In this document: in pieces, positions 1 through 4,362 of the stretch | Numbering within the stretch: position 1 is the first letter of the stretch | Layout: each line of letters begins with the position of its first letter | NCBI GenBank assembly: GCA_030018745.1 | Contig: JASEHB010000163.1 | Span: 1-6,170, forward strand | Direction: 5' to 3' | DNA from: Desulfatibacillaceae bacterium | GTDB lineage: Bacteria > Desulfobacterota > Desulfobacteria > Desulfobacterales > Desulfatibacillaceae | DNA length: 6,170 nt | Position numbers and translations under genes: made by a program | Notes under the pieces: generated by a model | Seen by the model: only the letters and a program-made list of their open reading frames with translations | Told to the model about the DNA's origin: nothing | Databases searched by the model: none

Positions 1-113
1 AAAAGCTCCAGGCGATTTTTTTTGTGCGCCGGGACCTTCTAAAGCCCCCTGAAAGTGGCAAAAAAAAGGCTGCGCCGGTTAAGGCGCGGCCAGGCGCAAA
101 GAAAAAAATTTGA
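1..113 (+). CDS. C-terminal tail of an unidentified upstream protein (5' partial)
   Basis: The frame whose first full codon begins at base 3 stays open for 36 codons and stops at TGA 111-113. It reads a short hydrophobic/basic stretch (LQAIFFVRRDLLKPP) and then a Lys/Ala/Pro tail, GKKKAAPVKARPGAKKKI. Basic, low-complexity ends like this are common C-terminal tails, and the other two forward frames stop sooner (bases 40-42 and 50-52) without such composition. No domain is visible, so no function can be given. The gene lies on the same strand as the aromatic operon, and no plus-strand intrinsic terminator separates its stop from the promoter at 156-185, so some readthrough into the leader is possible. 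The call rests on composition and an open frame only; it could be chance. Confidence 0.45.
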   Translation, partial: KLQAIFFVRRDLLKPPESGKKKAAPVKARPGAKKKI

Positions 114-126
114 TGTTTCCGAAACA
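114..126. promoter_or_regulatory. 13-bp perfect palindrome, candidate operator
   Basis: TGTTTCCGAAACA consists of two perfect 6-base arms around a single central C. It begins directly after the upstream stop codon and ends 29 bp before the -35 hexamer of the main promoter. It is not followed by a T-run, so it is unlikely to be a terminator. Its position and symmetry fit a dimeric regulator site. I do not recognise the motif; it is not a TyrR box (TGTAAA-N6-TTTACA). Confidence 0.35.
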
Positions 127-128
127 AC

Positions 129-158
129 GAAAAATAATTCTTGGAAAAATAATCCTTG
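129..158 (+). repeat. 15-bp tandem duplication overlapping the -35 element
   Basis: Two adjacent 15-mers, GAAAAATAATTCTTG (129-143) and GAAAAATAATCCTTG (144-158), differ at one base only (T139 versus C154). The second copy supplies the first three bases of the -35 hexamer. The A/T-rich blocks sit where an UP element would contact the RNA polymerase alpha subunit. The duplication is directly visible; a role in promoter strength or activator binding is inference. Confidence 0.8.
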
Positions 159-185
159 ACACGGGGCTTTCTTGTCAATTATGAG
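156..185 (+). promoter_or_regulatory. Main operon promoter (sigma70-type)
   Basis: A consensus -35 hexamer TTGACA (156-161) is followed after 18 bp by a -10-like TATGAG (180-185), which matches TATAAT at 4 of 6 positions. TTATGA one base earlier gives 17 bp. Upstream sequence is A/T-rich. Initiation would fall near 191-193, giving a leader of about 330 nt that contains the attenuator. The spacer carries TGTCAA (173-178), which forms a 6-base inverted repeat with the -35 hexamer, so a repressor could bind across the promoter. This is the only perfect -35 hexamer on this strand upstream of the leader peptide. Confidence 0.7.
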
Positions 186-187
186 TC

Positions 188-209
188 GCTCACAGGCTGG
201 AGTGTGAGC
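188..209. promoter_or_regulatory. Inverted repeat at the predicted transcription start
   Basis: GCTCACA (188-194) and TGTGAGC (203-209) are perfect 7-base arms around 8 bases. The element straddles the start predicted from the 156-185 promoter. As DNA it could be an operator that blocks initiation. As RNA, if transcription starts at or before 188, it would form a stable 5' hairpin. The arms are inverted relative to a CRP site (TGTGA-N6-TCACA), so it is not a normal CRP box. Confidence 0.45.
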
Positions 210-253
210 TGGAAGGCAGAGTCAGCACCCAAAGGCCTGGAAAGCCTAAACAG

Positions 254-270
254 TTTAAAAGCATTTTAAA
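254..270. repeat. A/T-rich inverted repeat next to the leader ribosome binding site
   Basis: TTTAAAA (254-260) and TTTTAAA (264-270) are perfect 7-base arms around GCA. The element ends one base before the AAGGA ribosome binding site of the leader peptide (272-276). As RNA it would be a weak, all-A/U hairpin; as DNA it could be a binding site. The segment TTTAAATAAG (265-274) recurs exactly at 362-371. No function is assigned. Confidence 0.4.
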
Positions 271-284
271 TAAGGATTTATCCC

Positions 285-353
285 ATGCCCAACAATTTCG
301 GCAGACTCTTTTATTTTTATTATGGCACCGGTCTGCCGGGTGCGCGGGGATGA
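285..353 (+). CDS. Leader peptide of a Phe/Tyr attenuator (22 aa)
   Basis: This short frame begins with ATG 285-287 and ends at TGA 351-353. AAGGA (272-276) lies 8 nt upstream of the start, which is good ribosome binding site spacing. Residues 9-13 are Phe-Tyr-Phe-Tyr-Tyr (codons UUU UAU UUU UAU UAU, 309-323), and a further Phe is at residue 5. Six of 22 residues are thus aromatic products of the pathway encoded downstream. Its role would be as a ribosome sensor rather than as a product: scarce charged Phe- or Tyr-tRNA stalls the ribosome within 309-323. Leader peptides of this kind are established for Phe genes in enterobacteria (pheA, pheST); this one mixes Phe and Tyr. The aromatic codons lie between the two arms of the first RNA hairpin, as attenuation requires. 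Confidence 0.87.
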   Translation: MPNNFGRLFYFYYGTGLPGARG

Positions 354-393
354 GTTCATCCTTTAAATAAGCGCAACCAAGCCGCGGCAGACC
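299..393 (+). promoter_or_regulatory. Attenuator pause hairpin (1:2) and antiterminator (2:3)
   Basis: Segment 1, CGGCAGAC (299-306), and segment 3, CGGCAGACC (385-393), are near-identical copies, and both are perfectly complementary to segment 2, GGTCTGCCG (330-338). Pairing 1:2 gives 8 bp and encloses the Phe/Tyr codons; pairing 2:3 gives 9 bp and removes the top three bases of the terminator's 5' arm. A ribosome stalled at 309-323 would cover segment 1 and leave segment 2 free to pair with segment 3 (antitermination). A ribosome reaching the stop codon at 351-353 would partly cover segment 2, so the terminator forms. Segment 2 can also fold locally (325-331 with 336-343, one bulge). The complementarities are directly visible; the switching is inferred from the classical trp/phe mechanism. 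Confidence 0.8.
348..361 (+). promoter_or_regulatory. Small hairpin over the leader stop codon
   Basis: GGATG (348-352) pairs with CATCC (357-361) around AGTT, and the whole 14-mer is a palindrome. The leader stop codon TGA (351-353) lies inside it. It could slow the terminating ribosome or keep segments 2 and 3 apart when no ribosome is present. It is short, and no role is shown. Confidence 0.35.
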
Positions 394-424
394 TAAACAG
401 GGCTCCGCGGCTTTCTTGTTTTTT
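379..424 (+). terminator. Attenuator terminator (3:4)
   Basis: AAGCCGCGG (379-387) pairs perfectly with CCGCGGCTT (405-413), a 9-bp stem with seven G-C pairs. The loop is 17 nt and can pair internally (CC 392-393 with GG 400-401). The 3' side runs directly into TTTCTTGTTTTTT (412-424), a broken but U-rich tract. The stem overlaps segment 3 of the antiterminator at 385-387 and its loop contains the rest, so the two structures exclude each other. This is the expected terminator half of the Phe/Tyr attenuator. Confidence 0.75.
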
Positions 425-461
425 AAGGGTCGGGGAGCAAAGCTCTCCGGCCCTTTTTTTT
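425..461 (+). terminator. Second, very strong intrinsic terminator in the leader
   Basis: Bases 425-438 pair with 442-455 in an uninterrupted 14-bp stem (two G-U wobbles: 430-450 and 434-446), closed by an AAA loop and followed by eight U (454-461). It begins at the end of the first terminator's U-tract and ends 62 nt before the first structural gene. On the opposite strand there is no U-tract, so it acts rightward only. I see only 5-6 bp competitors from segment 4 (399-404 with 449-454, or 402-406 with 434-438), so how transcription gets past it is not explained. Confidence 0.88.
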
Positions 462-463
462 GT

Positions 464-491
464 TTGACTGGAAGCGGATTTGAAGCATAAC
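464..491 (+). promoter_or_regulatory. Possible secondary promoter downstream of both terminators
   Basis: TTGACT (464-469) matches the -35 consensus at 5 of 6 bases. It is followed after 16 bp by CATAAC (486-491), which matches the -10 consensus at 4 of 6. Initiation near 498 would leave room for the AGGAG ribosome binding site at 511-515. Such a promoter would give an attenuation-independent basal level of the operon. It is a moderate match only and could be chance. Confidence 0.4.
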
Positions 492-523
492 TGTCAATTC
501 ACAAAAACAAAGGAGATTTTATC

Positions 524-1324
524 ATGACAATGGTGGGAAAGCGCATCCGCATGGAGCGCATAATCAACCGGCAGACGGGCCGCACCGTGATAGTGCCTAT
601 GGATCACGGCATTTCGGTGGGGCCGATACCAGGGCTTATTGACATGAAAACCACGGTGAATGCCGTGGCAAGCGGCGGCGCCAACGCTGTTGTGGAGCAC
701 AAGGGCCTTGTGAGTGCGGGCCACCGGGGTGGCGGGCCGGACATAGGCCTTATCATCCACCTTTCCGCTTCCACAAGCATGTCGCCCCATCCCAATTCCA
801 AAACCATCATCTGCTCCATTGAGGAAGCAATAAGGCTTGGCGCGGATGCAGTTTCCATCCATGTGAACCTGGGAGACGGCAACGAGCGGGAAATGCTTTC
901 GGACTTTGGCCGCATTGCATACGAAGCCCGCAACTGGGGAATGCCCCTGCTGGCCATGATTTACTGCCGGGGCGAAAAAATTTCAGATGAATTCGACCCC
1001 AAGTGCATAAGCCATGCAGCCCGTCTGGGCAACGAAATCGGCGCGGACATCGTGAAAGTTCCCTACACAGGCTCGGTGGAAACCTTCCGCCAGGTTGTGG
1101 AGGGCTGCGACATCCCCGTTGTAATTGCAGGCGGCCCCAAGATGGACTCGGATCGGGACATACTGGAGATGGTAAAGGGCGCAATAGAAGCAGGCGGATC
1201 TGGCGTTTCCATAGGCAGAAACATCTTCCAGCATGAAAAAGTCCAGAAAATGACAATGGCCGTGGCCAGCATTGTTCATGACAACAAAAGCGTGGAAGAG
1301 GCCCTTGCCATTCTTAATGCCTAA
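524..1324 (+). CDS. 2-amino-3,7-dideoxy-D-threo-hept-6-ulosonate (ADH) synthase
   Basis: This cytoplasmic DeoC/LacD-like TIM-barrel aldolase of 266 aa is the size usual for the AroA' family (Methanocaldococcus MJ0400). The family condenses a 6-deoxy-5-ketofructose 1-phosphate-type donor with L-aspartate semialdehyde, the first step of the DAHP-independent route to 3-dehydroquinate. Visible signatures are VPMDHG (Asp27), the catalytic Tyr147 in MIYCRG, the Schiff-base Lys178 in DIVKVPYTG, IAGGPK (201-206), and the phosphate-binding GGSGVSIGRN (224-233). The 31-residue spacing from Tyr to Lys is as I recall it for class I archaeal-type aldolases. ATG 524 is chosen because AGGAG (511-515) lies 8 nt upstream. 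The neighbouring DHQ synthase II gene separates it from a plain fructose-bisphosphate aldolase of the same fold. It has no ACT or other regulatory domain. Confidence 0.9.
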   Translation: MTMVGKRIRMERIINRQTGRTVIVPMDHGISVGPIPGLIDMKTTVNAVASGGANAVVEHKGLVSAGHRGGGPDIGLIIHLSASTSMSPHPNSKTIICSIEEAIRLGADAVSIHVNLGDGNEREMLSDFGRIAYEARNWGMPLLAMIYCRGEKISDEFDPKCISHAARLGNEIGADIVKVPYTGSVETFRQVVEGCDIPVVIAGGPKMDSDRDILEMVKGAIEAGGSGVSIGRNIFQHEKVQKMTMAVASIVHDNKSVEEALAILNA

Positions 1325-1342
1325 AAAAGCCGGGGGTTTTAA

Positions 1343-2335
1343 ATGAAAACCGTGTGGGTGAAGGCAAAGCCTTGGAACAAGAAGCTTGTTACCACTGCGC
1401 TTGAAGGCGGGGCAGATGCCATTTTGGTGGACGAGGCCGACACCGATAAGGTGCGTGCGCTGGGCAGGGTTGCCGTGATTGCCAAAAACGGCGACATGGT
1501 GCCGGGAAAAGATGTTTTTACCGTGGCCGTGAAAAGCCAGGAGGATGAAAAGGCGGTTGTTGAAGCCGCCCAAAAAGGCCCGGTCATTGTTGAGACAAGC
1601 GACTGGACCATAATCCCCCTGGAAAACCTCATCGCAAAACAGGCAAAGGTTGTTACTGCCGTAAAAAATCTGGATGAGGCCGTAACCGCTTCCGGCGTGC
1701 TGGAGCATGGCGCATGGGGCATTCTTGTGGATACGCCCGATGCCCTGGAATTAAAGAAAATCCTTGCGCATCTCAAAAGCAGCCAGGGCCAGACCCAGCT
1801 TGTGGAGGCAGCCATAACAGCCATCACGCCCGTGGGCATGGGCGACAGGGTTTGCGTTGACACCTGCACGAGCATGACCCGGGGCGAGGGAATGCTTGTG
1901 GGAAACGCATCATCCGGGCTTTTTCTTGTTCATGCCGAAAGCGTGGAAAATCCTTATGTTGCCCCCAGGCCCTTTCGGGTGAACGCAGGTGCTGTCCATG
2001 CCTACACAAGGGTGCCGGGCGGCAAGACCCGCTACCTTTCCGAGCTTGCCAGCGGAGATGGCGTTTGTGTGGTAAACAGCAAGGGCCAAGTACAGGAGGC
2101 CATTGTGGGCAGGGTCAAAATTGAGCGCAGGCCCCTGCTTATGGTAAAGGCCAGGGCTAATGACAGCGAGATTGGCCTTATCCTTCAGAATGCGGAGACC
2201 ATTCGTCTCACCCTTCCGGATGGCAGGCCCGTTTCCGTGGTGGAGCTTTGCCCCGGAGACAGGGTTCTTGCAGCCGTGGAGGAAGGCGGGCGGCATTTCG
2301 GCCACAAAATAAAAGAGCGGATTGAGGAAAAATGA
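1343..2335 (+). CDS. 3-Dehydroquinate synthase II (AroB'-type)
   Basis: This cytoplasmic enzyme of 330 aa performs the NAD+-dependent oxidative deamination and cyclisation of ADH to 3-dehydroquinate. It is unrelated to the classical AroB, which uses DAHP. Family-typical blocks are the N-terminal WVKAKPW and GADAILVDE, then GMGDRVCVDTCTSM (165-178), GEGMLVGNASSGLFLVHAES, NPYVAPRPFRVNAGAVHAY (203-221) and GGKTRYLSEL (226-235), with a beta-rich C-terminal part. It is somewhat shorter than Methanocaldococcus MJ1249. It begins 18 nt after ADH synthase; the ribosome binding site is a G-run (1332-1336), weaker than others in the operon, which suggests coupling to the upstream gene. Its last four bases overlap the start of pheA (ATGA). 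Together with ADH synthase it supplies the whole pathway entry. Confidence 0.93.
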   Translation: MKTVWVKAKPWNKKLVTTALEGGADAILVDEADTDKVRALGRVAVIAKNGDMVPGKDVFTVAVKSQEDEKAVVEAAQKGPVIVETSDWTIIPLENLIAKQAKVVTAVKNLDEAVTASGVLEHGAWGILVDTPDALELKKILAHLKSSQGQTQLVEAAITAITPVGMGDRVCVDTCTSMTRGEGMLVGNASSGLFLVHAESVENPYVAPRPFRVNAGAVHAYTRVPGGKTRYLSELASGDGVCVVNSKGQVQEAIVGRVKIERRPLLMVKARANDSEIGLILQNAETIRLTLPDGRPVSVVELCPGDRVLAAVEEGGRHFGHKIKERIEEK

Positions 2336-3444
2336 GCCTATCGCAAAAAAACGGCTCCTCCCCAAAAGAGCCTTCCATGACCGAGCTTCGCCGCAAGATT
2401 GACGCTGTGGATGAAGAGATAGTGGCCCTTTTGAACAGGCGCATGGAGCTTGCAGGGCTTATCGGCTCCATAAAAAAGAAAAAGGGCCTTCCGGTGGTGG
2501 ATTTCTCCCGCGAGCGCGAGGTGCTTAAAAAGCTGGCCACAAAAAACAAGGGGCCGCTTCCGCCGGAAACCCTGCGCTATGTATATGCCGAGGTCATGGC
2601 CGCAGCCCGCAAGATTCAGACGCCCTTAAAGGTTTCCTTTTTGGGGCCGGAAGCCACCTTCACACACCTTGCCGCCATGAGCCATTTTGGCCATGCCACA
2701 ACCTTTGACCCCCAGGCAGGCATCCGCGAGGTCTTTGAGAGCGTGGAGCGAAAAAACAGCCAGTTCGGCGTGGTTCCTGTGGAAAATTCCATTGAAGGCA
2801 CGGTCAATCACACACTGGATCTCTTCTTCAGCTCGGACTTGCGCATCTGCGGGGAAATTTACACGCCCATATCCCACGATCTTCTGTCCAGGCAGACATC
2901 CCCGGATCAGGTGCGAACCGTTTTTTCCCACCCCCAGGCTCTTGCCCAGTGCCGGCTCTGGCTGCGGCAGAATTTGCCGGAGGCCAAGACAGTGCCCTGC
3001 GCAAGCACAACCGAAGCTGCGCGCAAAGCCTGCGATACACCCGAATCCGCTGCCATAGCAAGCTCGCTTGCAGCAATGGTCTATGATCTTGTGGTTCTGG
3101 CAAGCCATATTCAGGATGCAGCAAACAATGTAACGCGCTTTCTTGTCATCGGGCGGGATTCCCCTTCGCCCACAGGCAACGACAAGACTTCGCTTCTCTT
3201 TGCCACGCCCCATGTGCCAGGCGCCCTGTTCAAGGTTTTAAAGCCCATTGCAGATGCAGGCATAAACATGAACAAGCTTGAATCCCGGCCTGCAAAAAAT
3301 GCTCCCTGGCATTATCTCTTTTTTGTGGATGTGGAAGGCCACATGGAGGATTTGCAGGTCAAGGGGGTTTTTGAAACGATGCAGACAGTGTGCGCCTTTG
3401 TCAAATGGCTTGGCTCGTACCCCCGCCAGGATTTGCCTTTGTGA
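2332..3444 (+). CDS. pheA: Bifunctional chorismate mutase / prephenate dehydratase (P-protein)
   Basis: The protein of 370 aa converts chorismate to prephenate and then to phenylpyruvate, the Phe precursor. Residues about 16-97 are an AroQ chorismate mutase with every E. coli active-site residue matched: Arg20, Arg37, Lys48, Asp57, Arg60, Glu61 and Gln96. Residues about 100-275 are the dehydratase, with FLGPEATFTH, VPVENSIEG and the diagnostic NVTRF (Thr268-Arg269-Phe270). Residues about 285-365 are an ACT domain with GALF (297-300) and ESRP (317-320), the Phe-binding motifs, so feedback inhibition by Phe is expected. ATG 2332 overlaps the previous stop (ATGA) and has GAGG (2324-2327) before it. 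An internal Met16 just before the mutase domain is an alternative but has a poorer ribosome binding site. The length is normal for P-proteins. Confidence 0.95.
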   Translation: MSLSQKNGSSPKEPSMTELRRKIDAVDEEIVALLNRRMELAGLIGSIKKKKGLPVVDFSREREVLKKLATKNKGPLPPETLRYVYAEVMAAARKIQTPLKVSFLGPEATFTHLAAMSHFGHATTFDPQAGIREVFESVERKNSQFGVVPVENSIEGTVNHTLDLFFSSDLRICGEIYTPISHDLLSRQTSPDQVRTVFSHPQALAQCRLWLRQNLPEAKTVPCASTTEAARKACDTPESAAIASSLAAMVYDLVVLASHIQDAANNVTRFLVIGRDSPSPTGNDKTSLLFATPHVPGALFKVLKPIADAGINMNKLESRPAKNAPWHYLFFVDVEGHMEDLQVKGVFETMQTVCAFVKWLGSYPRQDLPL

Positions 3445-3522
3445 AGATTTTGCCCTGGCAAAGGCGGATGCGCCGATGATGGCATATAAAAAGGATTTAC
3501 CTTTAAAAAAAGGCGGCAGATT
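3445..3522 (+). other. pheA-aroE intergenic gap with small hairpins and a mini-ORF
   Basis: This is the only sizeable gap in the operon (78 nt). TTTGCC (3449-3454) and GGCAAA (3457-3462) form a 14-nt palindrome just after the pheA stop. AAAGG (3490-3494) pairs with CCTTT (3500-3504). No U-tract follows either, so neither is a convincing terminator. A 16-codon frame starts at ATG 3476 with AAGGCGG (3461-3467) 8 nt upstream and ends at TGA 3524-3526, overlapping the TTG start of aroE. It could couple aroE translation to the mini-ORF; this is inference. Confidence 0.35.
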
Positions 3523-4362
3523 TTGATTTTCGATTCAAAAACAAAGCTCTATGGCGTTTTCGGGCATCCTGTGGGTCACAGCTTGAGTCCGCTCATGCAC
3601 AACAGCGCCTTTGCCCATTTGGGCATAAATGCTGTTTACCTTGCCTTTGATGTGGCCCAGATAGGCCCTGCCGTAAGAGCATTGAGGGCCTTTAACATGG
3701 GCGGGGCAAGCGTTACAATTCCCCACAAGGTTTCGGTCATGGACCACCTTGATGAGGTTGACCCTTTAGCCCGGTCAATGGGCGCGGTGAACACAATTGT
3801 AAACCGGGGCGGGCATCTTTTTGGCTGCAACACCGATGGCCCAGGGGCAGTTGCAGCCCTTGGCGGAAAAGAGGCCCTTGCCAATAAAAACCTTGTTGTT
3901 TTAGGCTCCGGCGGTGCGGCGCGGGCCATTGCCTTTGCTGCAAAGCAAAGCGGGGCCACGCTTTTTATTGCAAACCGCAGGGAGGATGAGGCCCAGGCCC
4001 TGGCTTTGGCGGATGAGCTTTTGTGTCCCTTTGCCCTGATTAGTAAGGTTAAAGACCTGCCCTGCGACATACTAATTAACGCAACCCCTGTGGGCATGAC
4101 GCCAAATGAGGGCCAAACCCCTGTTGATAAAAGCTTTTTTAAGCCAGGCATGATGGTCATGGATGCGGTTTACTCTCCACTTGAAACGCGGCTTTTAAGG
4201 GAGGCAAAACAGGCAGGCTGCAAGGTTGTGGAGGGGGTTAACATGTTCATCCACCAGGGGGCTGCCCAGTTTGCCCTCTGGACAGGGCAAACTGCACCAA
4301 TAGAGATTATGCAAAGAATTGTTTACAAGGCATTGGCCAAAAAGCAGGAGCAAAACTCTTAA
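3523..4362 (+). CDS. aroE: Shikimate dehydrogenase (NADP-dependent), TTG start
   Basis: This cytoplasmic enzyme of 279 aa reduces 3-dehydroshikimate to shikimate. The N-terminal substrate domain has SLSPLMHN (20-27), with the shikimate-binding Ser pair, and catalytic Lys69 in VTIPHK. Asp105 in CNTDG is the catalytic partner. The nucleotide domain has GSGGAAR (128-134), followed by the ANRR segment that usually reads NADPH, and NATPVGM. The C-terminal EGVNMFIHQGAAQF helix closes over the substrate. The frame is closed by TAA at 3487-3489 and has no ATG or GTG before TTG 3523. The KLYGVFGHPVGHSLSP block sits at the usual distance from this codon, so TTG is the likely start. The ribosome binding site is AGGCGG (3511-3516), 6 nt away and not ideal. 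The gene ends with a TAATG overlap into aroA. Confidence 0.93.
   Translation: MIFDSKTKLYGVFGHPVGHSLSPLMHNSAFAHLGINAVYLAFDVAQIGPAVRALRAFNMGGASVTIPHKVSVMDHLDEVDPLARSMGAVNTIVNRGGHLFGCNTDGPGAVAALGGKEALANKNLVVLGSGGAARAIAFAAKQSGATLFIANRREDEAQALALADELLCPFALISKVKDLPCDILINATPVGMTPNEGQTPVDKSFFKPGMMVMDAVYSPLETRLLREAKQAGCKVVEGVNMFIHQGAAQFALWTGQTAPIEIMQRIVYKALAKKQEQNS

Noticed and set aside
60..91. Minus-strand terminator-like hairpin (stem 91-68, U-tract 67-60) as the end of a leftward protein gene
   Set aside because: No convincing minus-strand coding frame lies to its right, and the sequence is explained by Lys/Ala/Pro codons of the upstream coding tail. It is kept only as part of a low-interest small-RNA idea.
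188..209. CRP or lac operator-like site because of TGTGAGC
   Set aside because: The half-sites are in the opposite orientation to a CRP box, and the spacing does not match lacO.
186..461. T-box riboswitch sensing uncharged tRNA
   Set aside because: No T-box sequence (AGGGTGG-ACCGCG type) and no specifier stem are visible. The leader peptide with aromatic codons and 1:2/2:3/3:4 pairings explains the region better.
494..862. Minus-strand ORF opposite ADH synthase (and similar antisense frames opposite the later genes)
   Set aside because: They overlap strongly conserved plus-strand genes, have no ribosome binding site or family motif, and are shadow frames typical of GC-rich DNA.
524..1324. 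Fructose-bisphosphate aldolase as the product of the first gene
   Set aside because: The fold and active-site motifs are shared with class I archaeal-type aldolases, but the adjacent DHQ synthase II gene and the aromatic operon point to ADH synthase.
2377..3444. Met16 as the start of pheA
   Set aside because: ATG 2332 overlaps the previous stop codon (ATGA) and has GAGG upstream, whereas Met16 lacks a good ribosome binding site.
3278..3526. 82-codon plus-strand ORF over the pheA end
   Set aside because: Its first two thirds lie out of frame inside the conserved ACT domain of pheA. Only the last 16 codons (from ATG 3476) fall in non-coding sequence, and these are noted separately.
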